DNA of 64,000 nucleotides. Origin: Myxococcales bacterium. Its GTDB lineage: Bacteria > Myxococcota > Polyangia > Polyangiales > Polyangiaceae. The notes beneath the pieces were generated by a model. The model was not told the origin of the DNA. It saw nothing but the letters and a program-made list of their open reading frames with translations, and made no database searches. Position numbers and translations under genes: made by a program. Numbering within the stretch: the first letter of the stretch is position 1; every line of letters begins with the position of its first letter. Location of the stretch: positions 1 to 64,000 of the forward strand of contig PLXW01000018.1 in NCBI GenBank assembly GCA_003151595.1, written 5' to 3'. Below are positions 1 to 8,089 of the stretch, in pieces.

Positions 1-85
1 GGGTGACCGGGGCGCCTACTCGATAGGCGCCCGAGCACACGGGCAAACTCGTCAGTCCAGAGAGAGAGCCCCAGCTGTTCCGCCA

Positions 86-157
86 GCGTTCGCGTTCGCG
101 TTCGCGTTCGCGTTCGCGTTCGCGTTCGCGTTCGCGTTCGCGTTCGCGTTCGCGTTC
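86..157. repeat. (GCGTTC)12 hexanucleotide tandem repeat
   Basis: Twelve uninterrupted copies of the hexamer GCGTTC, flanked by unrelated sequence. It lies in a gene-free stretch. Being uninterrupted, it is a plausible slippage-prone microsatellite, but no promoter or coding frame is visibly tied to it. Confidence 0.95.
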
Positions 158-298
158 GGGTCGGGGGTCAGGATCACAGGGACGGTAGATCGGCAGCACC
201 TCGCGCCGTCCCTCGGCCTCATGACGATGCTGATCGCGCGACCGCCGCCTCCACCTCACGCAAATCCCCGATCGCACGCGGCGAACTTCACGATCGTC
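158..298. other. gene-free stretch between two repeats
   Basis: Non-coding sequence between the hexamer repeat and the 22-bp array. I see no convincing gene, RNA or promoter here. The window's first 85 bases are equally featureless. Confidence 0.5.
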
Positions 299-650
299 AT
301 CACGCGAAAGGAGGGGCGTCAGATCGCGATCCGTACGCGTGGGGATCGCGATCTGTACGCGTAGGGATCGCGGTGCCCATGCGTGCCTACCGCGCTCTGC
401 ACGCGTACGGATCGCGCCCTCCCCGTCCACGGATCGCGATCCCTGCGCGTGCCCATCGTTCCCCCCACGCGTAGGGATCGCCCCGTCCCCGCAGGGATAC
501 GGCGTTGGGACGACCGTCCCATCGCGATCCCCACACGCACGGATCGCGTCCACCCCCTCCGGGTACCGCGTGGTGACGACCGTCACCTCGCGCAGACCCC
601 GCGTACGGATCGCGCTCCCCCGCGACCGTGCCCGCGATTCCACCGCGATC
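299..650. repeat. degenerate 22-bp tandem array (about 16 units)
   Basis: A core resembling GGATCGCG recurs at an exact 22-base step: 321, 343, 365, 387, 409, 431, 453, 475, 497, 519, 541, 563, 585, 607 and 629. Cores at 343, 365, 409, 431, 541 and 607 are identical; others drift (387 CTACCGCG, 519 CCATCGCG, 563 GTACCGCG, 585 ACCTCGCG). The second half of most units resembles ACGCGTAC. The units at 497 and 563 share a variant half with ACGACCGTC. Some units contain palindromes (GATCGCGATC, ACGCGT). The period is not a multiple of three and is close to two helical turns, so the array looks like DNA-level structure and not a coding repeat. It ends about 140 bases before the next gene. Confidence 0.85.
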
Positions 651-786
651 CCGCCCGGTTGCGAACTTTCGTTCGAAATCGTCAGGCCCGCGTGGCGAAA
701 GCGCGATCTCGCGACCTCTCCATAGTGAGGGTCGCAATCACGCGGCCTTCGAAACCGAAACCGAGAACAGAAAGAGACCAACCATC

Positions 787-1374
787 ATGTCGTCTGAAAT
801 CAACAACGCAAAGATCGCTGACCTCTGCACTCAACGCATTCGTGCGCTGAAGACATTGCCAGCAAAGACGCAGATCGCGCTCGGAGGTGTCCTCTACAAG
901 GTCACGGCCGTCATCGCGATCTACCAGGCCATCCTCGACAACCAGGCGGCGCTCATCAAGAGCCGTGCGCAGGTCGCCGCGGATCTCGCAGCTCGACGCC
1001 TCGCGGAAACCAAACGCGAAGCGATCGAGTTCGGGCTCAAGGTCTGGGTCCTCAACCACCTCGGCGCCGACAGCAACGCGGCGAGCGAGTTTGGTTACGC
1101 GGCGCCCAAGCGGGCCGCGAAATCCGCCGAAGCCGTCGCGAACGCAGTGAAGCTCGCGAAGGCCACGCGGGAGGCGCGTCACACCATGGGGAAGAGGGCG
1201 AAGTTGAAGATCAAGGGGACGCTGGATGTCCCCACCGCGCCGGCGGCCCCGGCGATCCCGACGCCGCCGACTCTCCCGGCGGTGGTTGCCACGCCGACGT
1301 CATCGACGCCGGTCGTGCAGGCGAACGGCGCGCAAGCGTCGCCGCCGAACGGAGGCACCTCTCAGGCGAACTGA
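787..1374 (+). CDS. small protein of unknown function with basic middle and Pro/Ala-rich tail
   Basis: 195 residues. The start is the ATG preceded by the purine-rich AGAAAGAG; upstream in-frame codons belong to the low-complexity repeat zone. Residues 1-95 are Ala-rich and probably helical. Residues 100-140 are Lys/Arg/Ala-rich and include ATREARHTMGKRAK. The last 50 residues are a Pro/Thr/Ala/Ser-rich, probably disordered tail. There is no signal peptide or membrane segment. From memory, the pattern of an Ala-rich helical body followed by an ATRxARxTMGKR-type motif recurs in multi-copy hypothetical proteins of Polyangiales. No function can be assigned; the basic motif would allow nucleic-acid binding, which is inference. 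The gene stands alone between the 22-bp array and a strong terminator. Confidence 0.75.
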   Translation: MSSEINNAKIADLCTQRIRALKTLPAKTQIALGGVLYKVTAVIAIYQAILDNQAALIKSRAQVAADLAARRLAETKREAIEFGLKVWVLNHLGADSNAASEFGYAAPKRAAKSAEAVANAVKLAKATREARHTMGKRAKLKIKGTLDVPTAPAAPAIPTPPTLPAVVATPTSSTPVVQANGAQASPPNGGTSQAN

Positions 1375-1403
1375 GTGACTCCGTGAATCCGAATCGCAGC
1401 GCG

Positions 1404-1440
1404 CCCCTCGGCTTCGAAAGGAGCCGAGGGGTTTTCTCTT
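1404..1440 (+). terminator. Rho-independent terminator
   Basis: A perfect 10-bp stem, CCCCTCGGCT (1404-1413) with AGCCGAGGGG (1422-1431), an 8-base loop, then TTTTCTCTT. It lies 30 bases after the stop of the 195-residue protein gene. Confidence 0.9.
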
Positions 1441-1554
1441 GAGGAGCTCGCTCGCGTCTCGCGAACGATTCCGCGCGGAGTGCAACGCGCGCGCCGCGCG
1501 GCTCTCCGCCGTCGAGGCCGTCATCACGGCGCGCGCCTTGCTCAAGATGTACGT

Positions 1555-2493
1555 ATGGAATCATCCGTAGTTTCTTCCGCCCCGGCCCGCTTCGTCGTCA
1601 GCGCCACACAATGCTCCATGGCGTGCGAGCATCGCGCGGCCCTCGGCGAGTGCTCGTATGGCCTCGCGCCCACTCTTCAGGAGCAGGGTCGCATCGACTC
1701 TTTCAGGCCGCTTCGCGCGGCGAGGCAACATGGGATTCTCGTTCGTCTGCTGGAGCGCCTTGGCGCCGAGATCGAAGAGATTCCCTTCGTGCACGGCGCG
1801 CTCGACTCCGTGTTCATCAAGGACAGCGCCCTGCTCATGCGTGGCATGGTTGCAAATCGAGCGCTCCTGACTCAACCACTCGACCCCGAGCGCAGGCGTG
1901 AGCAGGCGGCACGCGCGGCAGGATTGGAGAGCGCCGGCTTCCAGGTCATGGGGCCGCCCGACACGACGTTCGAGGGGGGCGACGTCGTCGTCCATCCGCG
2001 CGGCACCAGCGCGTTCCTGGGGTATGGCGTTCGGTCGTCCCACGCCGCAGCGCCGATCCTCGAGCGCTTCCTCGACACGCCGGTCGTCCCACTCGAGATG
2101 CGCGATCCTTCTCTCCATCACCTCGACATGATCCTCACGATCCTCCAGGACGGGACGGCCGTCGTGTGCCGAGAAGCGCTCACCGAGCTGGGGGCGAAGG
2201 AGCTGGAGCGCGCCGTGGGGGCGGCCGCGATGCTGTGCGTCTCGCCGGAGGAAGCGCGGGAGTTCGCGGTCAACCTGATCGAAGTGGGAAACAACCTCGT
2301 GACCGCGAGCCTCACGCCGCGCGTGCACGCCCGACTGTGCGACCGTGGCTACAGGGTGCACATGACGCGTCTCGACGAGTTCCATGTTTCGGGCGGAAGC
2401 GCCTCGCGACTCGTGGCGGGCGTTCATGACCAGCGAGTCAGCACGCGTGCCGCGGGTGCCGCGCATGCCACGCATGCCACGAGCGCGGCGTAA
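1555..2493 (+). CDS. dimethylargininase/arginine deiminase-fold protein, catalytic Cys apparently missing
   Basis: 312 residues from ATG 1555; an open frame extends upstream to 1480 but looks non-coding. The protein has the amidinotransferase/DDAH fold pattern: an N-terminal substrate-loop region, FEGGDVV near residue 139 (acidic active-site residues), HHLD near residue 187 (catalytic His), and a C-terminal LDEFHVSGGSAS segment near residue 280. In active relatives the residue shortly after this Gly-Gly turn is the nucleophilic Cys (for example GGxxRCM in deiminases). Here that position reads Arg (GGSASRL). If the alignment is right, the protein cannot do the usual thiouronium chemistry and may be a pseudoenzyme or a binding protein. 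The tail is Ala/His/Thr-rich, partly from a short repeated DNA segment. It sits upstream of, and is probably independent from, the hybrid kinase gene. Confidence 0.75.
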   Translation: MESSVVSSAPARFVVSATQCSMACEHRAALGECSYGLAPTLQEQGRIDSFRPLRAARQHGILVRLLERLGAEIEEIPFVHGALDSVFIKDSALLMRGMVANRALLTQPLDPERRREQAARAAGLESAGFQVMGPPDTTFEGGDVVVHPRGTSAFLGYGVRSSHAAAPILERFLDTPVVPLEMRDPSLHHLDMILTILQDGTAVVCREALTELGAKELERAVGAAAMLCVSPEEAREFAVNLIEVGNNLVTASLTPRVHARLCDRGYRVHMTRLDEFHVSGGSASRLVAGVHDQRVSTRAAGAAHATHATSAA

Positions 2494-2550
2494 GCGACTC
2501 GCCCGGACAAGTCTCCTACAGCTCTTCCAAAAGGAGCCGTACGTTCGCGC

Positions 2551-4905
2551 ATGCCTCGAGTCGCGCTCGGATTGGATCCGTACATGTCTCCTCGGCGTTC
2601 ACACGCGCCTCGCACTGCGGCGCCCGTCGCCCCGATGCGGGCCATGCGCCTGCGCCCGAAATTGATCGTGAGTTACGTCCTTCTCGGGCTGTCGATCACG
2701 CTGATCAGTCTCGTCGGCGGTCGGTACATCCAGCATCAGTCCACGATGCGCACGTCGTACCGAAGCGATCTCCTCGTGCGCACCTCCGAGATCGCGACGC
2801 TCGCCAACTCGGCGTCCGAAGAGGGGTTCTCGTTCGTCCTCACCGGCGAGCCCGAAGAGAAGAAGAGATCGCTCGGGAAGCTGGCGGCGGCGAGGGGCGC
2901 GCTCGGCGAGATGGCGAGCGACGCGGAGCTGAGCGCGGAAGAGCGCCGACTCTTCGCGGAGGCGATCCTCGCGCTCGACGGTCAGGTGACCGCCGCGCGC
3001 GCGCTCTTCGACGCGTACTCCAACACCGGAGGCATGACGCGTAAAAGCTATGATCGCTACGAAGACGCGCTCGACGCTCATGCGGCAAAGCTCACGGCGC
3101 TTCGCGAGCAACTGCGAAATCAAAATGTCGAAGACCGCACGGCCGCCGCGTGCCAGTCGTCGCAGCTGACTCTCCTCATCGGCTTCGTTTCGATGCTCGT
3201 GGCGGCTGCCGTCGGGAGCGCGCTCGCCCGAAACATCACCAAGCCCGTGCTCATCTTGCGCGACGCCGCCGTCGCCATCGGTGCCGGGCGCACGGACGCG
3301 CCCTTCCCTCCGGCGTCGAGCGATGAAGTCGGCGAGCTCACATCGGCGTTCCAGCGGATGACCGAGGACGGCCGCAGTCACGTGGCGACGATTCAGAAGG
3401 GGCAGCAGCTCCTCGAAGACGTGTTCGCGACGCTCGAAGAGATCGTCATCGTGTGTGACGACGAGGGGCGAATCGTGACCGCGAACCCGACGTGCTGCCG
3501 CGTCGCCGGGCGCTCGCTCGAAGAGATGCACGGGCAACCGGCGGCGGCGTTCTTCGGCAAGAACGCGCCGGGCGCGCACTCGAGCGGCCAGAGCTTCGCG
3601 TCGCGCGAGATCGACGCGACGATGACGATCGCCGAAGGGCGCGAGGTCCCCGTCCGCCTGACGGTGCAGAGGTTTCGTGGGCAGTCGAGGCACGGCTGGG
3701 TGTGCGTCGCGCAGAACCTGACCGATCGTCAGCGGCTCGAAGCCGAGCTCCGACAGTCACAGAAGATGGAAGGGATAGGGAGGCTCGCGGGCGGCATCGC
3801 GCACGACTTCAACAACCTCCTGTCGGTCGTCCTCGCGTACAGCGAGATGCTCGCCGACGGGCTGGATGCGAACGATCCGATGCTCCACGACCTCAACGAC
3901 ATCAACCAGGCCGGCCGGCGCGCCGCGGATCTCACGCGACAGCTCCTGGCGTTTAGCCGGCAACAAGTGCTGGCGCCGAAGGTCATCGATTTGAACGGCG
4001 TCGTGACCGGAATGGAGAAGATGCTCCGCCGGCTCCTCGGTGAGGACGTGGCGTTGACCGTCGCGACCGCGCAGAAGGTCGGGCGGGTCAAGGTCGACCC
4101 CGGGCAGATGGAGCAGATCCTCATGAACCTCGCGGTGAACGCGCGCGACGCGATGCCTGCCGGCGGCCGACTCACGATCGAGACCAGAGAGGTCGCGATC
4201 GAGGGAGACCAACCCGGGGAGTATCCGGGGGCTGCGCCGGGGCGGTACGTGCTGCTCGCCGTGACCGATAGCGGCACCGGCATCGACGCGGCGACGCAGG
4301 CTCACATCTTCGAGCCGTTCTTCACCACGAAGGCCGTAGGGAAGGGGACCGGCCTGGGTCTCTCGACCGTCTTCGGGATCGTTCGGCAGAGCGGCGGGCA
4401 CATCTCGGTGCGGAGCACGATGGGCGAAGGGACGACTTTCCGCGTCCTGATTCCGGTGGCCGATCCTTCTCACCCGATCACGGCGGCCCCCGCAGCGCTC
4501 GCCGCGAGCGACACGCTCGCCGGCTCGGAGACTGTTCTCTTGGTCGAAGACGAAGAGGGCGTTCGGAGGCTCGTTCGCACGGTGCTTCGTCGCCAGGGGT
4601 ACACGGTGCTCGAAGCGCAGAACGGGGGCGAGGCGCTCCTCATCTGTGAGCAGTACGCAAAGCCGATCGATCTGGTCCTCACCGACGTCGTCATGCCCCA
4701 TCTGAATGGGCCGCAGCTCTTCGACCGGCTCCATCCCATGCGTCCCGACATGCAAGTGCTCTACATGTCGGGGTACATCGATCACGCATTTCGAGACGGC
4801 GAGATCGAGCCCGGGGCCGCGTTCCTTCAGAAGCCGATCACGCCCGGCGTGCTGGCGCGGCGCGTGCGACAGGTGATCGATTCGGGTGCCTCGTTGCGGA
4901 GCTGA
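2551..4905 (+). CDS. membrane hybrid sensor histidine kinase (HAMP-PAS-HisKA-HATPase-REC)
   Basis: 784 residues. It senses an unknown signal and passes phosphate from His to an attached receiver. Order of parts: transmembrane helix at about 37-56, a helical periplasmic region to about 205, second helix at about 207-228, HAMP (ITKPV...), PAS at about 285-390, HisKA with LAGGIAHDFNNLLSV (phospho-His in the HDFNN type), ATPase with N-box NLAVNARDAMP, DSGTGI and GTGLGLSTV, then a C-terminal receiver (VEDEEG, phospho-Asp in LTDVVMP, Lys in QKP). The start is uncertain: ATG 2551 has AAAGGAG 14 bases upstream, but the first helix starts only after MRAMRLRPK, so ATG 2635 or 2644 is also possible. No dedicated response regulator follows, so output is probably to an unlinked partner. 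Confidence 0.9.
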   Translation: MPRVALGLDPYMSPRRSHAPRTAAPVAPMRAMRLRPKLIVSYVLLGLSITLISLVGGRYIQHQSTMRTSYRSDLLVRTSEIATLANSASEEGFSFVLTGEPEEKKRSLGKLAAARGALGEMASDAELSAEERRLFAEAILALDGQVTAARALFDAYSNTGGMTRKSYDRYEDALDAHAAKLTALREQLRNQNVEDRTAAACQSSQLTLLIGFVSMLVAAAVGSALARNITKPVLILRDAAVAIGAGRTDAPFPPASSDEVGELTSAFQRMTEDGRSHVATIQKGQQLLEDVFATLEEIVIVCDDEGRIVTANPTCCRVAGRSLEEMHGQPAAAFFGKNAPGAHSSGQSFASREIDATMTIAEGREVPVRLTVQRFRGQSRHGWVCVAQNLTDRQRLEAELRQSQKMEGIGRLAGGIAHDFNNLLSVVLAYSEMLADGLDANDPMLHDLNDINQAGRRAADLTRQLLAFSRQQVLAPKVIDLNGVVTGMEKMLRRLLGEDVALTVATAQKVGRVKVDPGQMEQILMNLAVNARDAMPAGGRLTIETREVAIEGDQPGEYPGAAPGRYVLLAVTDSGTGIDAATQAHIFEPFFTTKAVGKGTGLGLSTVFGIVRQSGGHISVRSTMGEGTTFRVLIPVADPSHPITAAPAALAASDTLAGSETVLLVEDEEGVRRLVRTVLRRQGYTVLEAQNGGEALLICEQYAKPIDLVLTDVVMPHLNGPQLFDRLHPMRPDMQVLYMSGYIDHAFRDGEIEPGAAFLQKPITPGVLARRVRQVIDSGASLRS

Positions 4906-4920
4906 GCGACGTGCGACGCC

Positions 4921-5364
4921 TCACTTCGGCGTCGTCACCATCGTTCGCTCCGTGTCGCCCGCCGCGTCCACGACGACTCCCGAATCCACCACGGCCGACG
5001 CCAACGCCTTCGGCTCGCCGACCTCCGTCCCCTTGGCGTCGCGCCACATGGCCTGTGCGAAATACAAAGTTCCGTCCGGCGCCCGCACGGTGCACCATGG
5101 TGAATACTTCGCGCCCGCGGGGGGCACGAGCCAGCGCCCCGGCGTCCACCACCATTTCTTTGCGCGCCACGACCACTCGCCGTCGAGCCACACAACCCCG
5201 GCGACCGCCGGCCGCGCGGGCGCATGCTCTACGTGCGCGGGGGGAGGCTCGTGCGGAATCGCGACGAGAGCGCTCGTGGGTTGCGGCGCATAGGCAGGGC
5301 GCGGAATCGACGACGACCCGCACGCGACGAGCGAGAGCGATGCGACGAAGGCGAACGAGCGCAT
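4921..5364 (-). CDS. WXXGXW-repeat lipoprotein
   Basis: 147 residues. A short signal peptide ends in the lipobox LVAC, so the mature protein starts at a lipidated Cys near residue 15. The body holds WLDGEW and WTPGRW, matching the WXXGXW repeat found in small bacterial surface proteins of unknown function, in a very Trp-rich segment. A paralogue with the same architecture lies at 16330-16767 in this window (WVDGAW followed by a Trp-rich strand and a similar GAKY/GARY turn). The gene is convergent with the hybrid kinase gene upstream in coordinates and runs the same way as the kinase operon behind it. Confidence 0.75.
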   Translation of the reverse strand: MRSFAFVASLSLVACGSSSIPRPAYAPQPTSALVAIPHEPPPAHVEHAPARPAVAGVVWLDGEWSWRAKKWWWTPGRWLVPPAGAKYSPWCTVRAPDGTLYFAQAMWRDAKGTEVGEPKALASAVVDSGVVVDAAGDTERTMVTTPK

Positions 5365-5417
5365 GCCGAGGGTGCCCCGTGCGAGCGTAGCGCGAGCAGA
5401 GCTGACTCCGCAGTAAG

Positions 5418-6815
5418 TCAGACTCGTCCGGGCGGCACCGAGCTGCGCGCGCGGTCGAGCATTCCGCGCCTCACGAGCGTACCGACGTCCTTGAGGTTCA
5501 CCGGCTTCACCAGGAAGCCGTCAGCGCCCATCTCGGCGAGCCTCTTCCACTCCGTCGGCCCGCCCGACGCCGTGAGCACGATGATCGGGACGGCCTCGGC
5601 GCCTTGGCGTTGCCGGAGTCGCTCGGTGAGCTCCATGCCGCCGACGTTGGGCATTCCCAGATCGAGGAGCACGACCGACGGGAGTCGCTTGTCGAAGGCG
5701 TCGAGCGCGCTCTGTCCGTCCGCCGCGCGCTCGATCGTCGCGTCGGGAAACTCGACGTGGAGCGCGTCTTCCAGGATCTCGCAGAAGTCGCCGTCGTCGT
5801 CGGCGATCAGGATCCGTACGGGCTCGCGACTACCCGCGCGGGCGGTGGCGAGCGCGCGTCGAAAGGCATCGGCGCTGGGCGTCCGCTCGCGCGGATCCTT
5901 CACGAGCGCGCGGAGCACGAGGTCGTCGAAGGCTTCGGAAAGATCGGCGCGGCGCGAGCTCGGGCGCGGCGGCTCGTTGGAGACGTGCGCCATCATTCGA
6001 GCGACCGATCCCGACACGGCAAAAGGAACCGTACCCGTCAGAAGCTCGAACGCCAGACAGCCCAGGGAGTAGACGTCCGCGCGATGCGCGAGCTCGGGGG
6101 GAACCTCTTCTTGAAGCACGGTCTCCGGGGCCATGTACTCCGGAGTACCCACGAGATCGCGACGCCCTCCTCGCTTCCGCCAGAGCAGATCGGCAACTCC
6201 CAGGTCGGCCACGCGCACCCGAAGATCGGCGTCGAGCAGCAGGTTGCTCGGCTTGAGATCGCGGTGCACGGTGCCGGCCGCGTGAATGGCCGCGACCCCT
6301 CGGCACGTGTCTTCCAGAATGCGCAGCGCGACGTCGAGGTCGGGCTTGCGTCCCGGTGCATGGGAGGCCAACCACTGCTCCACGGTCTGCCCCTCGACGC
6401 GCTCCGATACGAAGTAGGGCATCCCTTCGTGCTCACCGAGCGCATAGATCGGAAGGACGCTGGGATGACAGATGCGCGCCATCGCGCGCGCCTCGGAGAG
6501 GAAGCGCTCGCGCAGGTTGTCGTCGAGGAGCTCGGGCCGTATCAGCTTCAGCGCGACAGTACGTTGAAGTCGCTCGTCACGCGCGAGGAGCACGACGCCC
6601 ATGCCGCCGCGTCCGAGCTCACCGAGCACGCGGTACGTTCCCTCGACGACGGTTCCGACCTCGAGACCAAAGGATCTCTGACGCGCCGACGGCCTCGGCG
6701 TCACGTTCGCTTTCGGGCGCGCTCCCGAGAGGGCGCCGTCGATGCGCGTGGGCGCCGAGTGGGGCTCCTCGTCGGAAGACGACGGGGGTGTTGCTTCGCC
6801 TGCCCGCGCCTTCAT
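5418..6815 (-). CDS. Ser/Thr protein kinase with C-terminal receiver domain
   Basis: 465 residues, cytoplasmic. The start ATG overlaps the stop of the upstream histidine kinase (ATGA). Residues 1-50 are a disordered linker. The kinase domain covers about 60-325: Gly loop GRGGMG, ATP Lys90, HRDLKPSN with catalytic Asp186, DLG at 204-206 in place of DFG but keeping the metal Asp, and GTPEYMAPE. Residues 333-450 are a receiver with the acidic cluster 339-341, phospho-Asp385 (LLDLGMPN) and Lys437. No membrane helix is present. The fusion suggests that phosphorelay from the adjacent His kinase gates Ser/Thr kinase output, which is inference. It is the last gene of a leftward four-gene operon. Confidence 0.92.
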   Translation of the reverse strand: MKARAGEATPPSSSDEEPHSAPTRIDGALSGARPKANVTPRPSARQRSFGLEVGTVVEGTYRVLGELGRGGMGVVLLARDERLQRTVALKLIRPELLDDNLRERFLSEARAMARICHPSVLPIYALGEHEGMPYFVSERVEGQTVEQWLASHAPGRKPDLDVALRILEDTCRGVAAIHAAGTVHRDLKPSNLLLDADLRVRVADLGVADLLWRKRGGRRDLVGTPEYMAPETVLQEEVPPELAHRADVYSLGCLAFELLTGTVPFAVSGSVARMMAHVSNEPPRPSSRRADLSEAFDDLVLRALVKDPRERTPSADAFRRALATARAGSREPVRILIADDDGDFCEILEDALHVEFPDATIERAADGQSALDAFDKRLPSVVLLDLGMPNVGGMELTERLRQRQGAEAVPIIVLTASGGPTEWKRLAEMGADGFLVKPVNLKDVGTLVRRGMLDRARSSVPPGRV

Positions 6816-7543
6816 GAGGCCGTCTGCGATCTGGGCAGCCAAAGGATCACGGACGCGCCGGTGCCTTCGCCGTCTCGCTCTCCTCGCTCTTCGTGCTCTT
6901 CGTGCTCTTCGTGCGAGATCTCGAGGCGTCCGCCGTGAGCGCCGAGCACTTCGTGCACCAGAGGTAGCGAGAGTCCGAGGCCGCTGCCGCGCGCAGGCGC
7001 TTCGAAACGGCCGAACGAAGGGGGGGACGAGAAGCCGGGACCGTCGTCGCAGATCGCGATGCGGATCTCGGTCTCCTCGAGGCGCGTGTCGATTCGTACC
7101 TTCGAGCTCGCGAAGCGAATCGCGTTGGTGACGATCTCCCCGACGGCGCTGACGAGCCACCCGGCATCGATCGACGCCATGCACGGCTCGCTGCTGGCCG
7201 TGACGTCGATCGTCACGCCGCGTCGCGCGTCGATCACTTGAGCGGTATGCGCCGCGCTCTCCACGATTCCGCGCACGTCGCAATGGACCATCGCGAACGG
7301 CGCGTTCCCTCGCTCCAGCTGGGCGGCGCGCTGGAGACGGTCCGCGGTCCGTACCACGCGGCTCACCCCGCGACGGGCCATGGCGAGCTGGGCGGCGAGC
7401 TTCGGGTCGCCGGTGCCGCCCACGCCGCGCTCGATCTGATCGAGCGCGCCGAAAGTCACCCCCGCTGGGCCACGAAGCTCATGCGCGAGCCGTTCCAGAA
7501 ACGCGGTGCGGACGTAGCTCTCGTCTCTAGGTTCGGAGGACAT
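6812..7543 (-). CDS. small soluble histidine kinase
   Basis: 243 residues. The HisKA dimerisation segment begins almost at the N-terminus with ERLAHELRGPAG (phospho-His21). The ATPase follows: N-box EIVTNAIRFA, DDGPGF, and GSGLGLSLPLV. There is no input domain and no membrane segment, so the signal must come through partners such as the receivers encoded upstream. The C-terminal region contains an acidic HEEHEEHEERGE stretch encoded by a 9-bp DNA repeat, which may be prone to length change. It is translationally coupled to the Ser/Thr kinase-receiver gene by an ATGA overlap; the upstream receiver gene ends 129 bases before. Confidence 0.9.
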   Translation of the reverse strand: MSSEPRDESYVRTAFLERLAHELRGPAGVTFGALDQIERGVGGTGDPKLAAQLAMARRGVSRVVRTADRLQRAAQLERGNAPFAMVHCDVRGIVESAAHTAQVIDARRGVTIDVTASSEPCMASIDAGWLVSAVGEIVTNAIRFASSKVRIDTRLEETEIRIAICDDGPGFSSPPSFGRFEAPARGSGLGLSLPLVHEVLGAHGGRLEISHEEHEEHEERGERDGEGTGASVILWLPRSQTAS

Positions 7544-7672
7544 GGTTCTGCGCGAGCCTTACGCAGGAGTCTCCAGCAAGACGAGTACCGTCGGCGCGCG
7601 TTCGACGCCGACCGAGAAAAGCGCCGCAGCGCGCCTCTGCCGCCTTCAAGCGTGTTCGCCTCGGTGTGGCGT

Positions 7673-8089
7673 CTACGCAGGCGTTTGCGAGTCGATCAGC
7701 TTGGCCAAGGCGAGAGCGATCGCGATCGCATCGGCGGGCTTCGTGACATGAAGATCGAAGCCTGCCTCTTTCGCCCGCTCGCGATCCGCGCGCTGCGCGT
7801 ACCCCGTGAACGCCACGGCGCGCACACGGCCCCCGCGAACCTCGGGCAGGGCGCGAATACGTCGCATGAGGCTGTACCCGTCCTCGCCCGGCAGGCTCAC
7901 GTCGCAGAGAAGGGCATGCGGAGCGAACGTCGCCAGCTCGGCGAACGCCGCGTCCGCGGTCTCGGCCACGTGCACTTCGGCTCCGGCGTCCATGAGGGTC
8001 TCGGCCAGCAGCTCGCGCATGTCGGCGTCGTCGTCGACGACGAGCACGCGACGATCGACCAGCACGCGCGGAATCGGCGGGAGCGTCAC
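7673..8089 (-). CDS. single-domain response regulator
   Basis: 138 residues, one complete receiver domain. It has the acidic cluster at 19-21 (VVDDDAD), phospho-acceptor Asp63 (LLCDVSLPGEDG), the Thr/Lys switch region and Lys117 (VTKP). There is no output domain, so it probably acts as a phosphate shuttle or allosteric partner. Its ATG overlaps the stop of the upstream truncated receiver (ATGA at 8086-8089). The neighbouring histidine kinase and the kinase-receiver fusion are obvious candidate partners. Confidence 0.9.
   Translation of the reverse strand: MTLPPIPRVLVDRRVLVVDDDADMRELLAETLMDAGAEVHVAETADAAFAELATFAPHALLCDVSLPGEDGYSLMRRIRALPEVRGGRVRAVAFTGYAQRADRERAKEAGFDLHVTKPADAIAIALALAKLIDSQTPA

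Noticed and set aside
299..650. CRISPR array
   Set aside because: Units are contiguous with no spacers, are degenerate, and there are no cas genes.
319..850. Several open frames on both strands across the 22-bp array
   Set aside because: They arise because the G+C-rich repeat lacks stops in most frames; translations are Arg-rich, shift with the repeat and have no ribosome sites.
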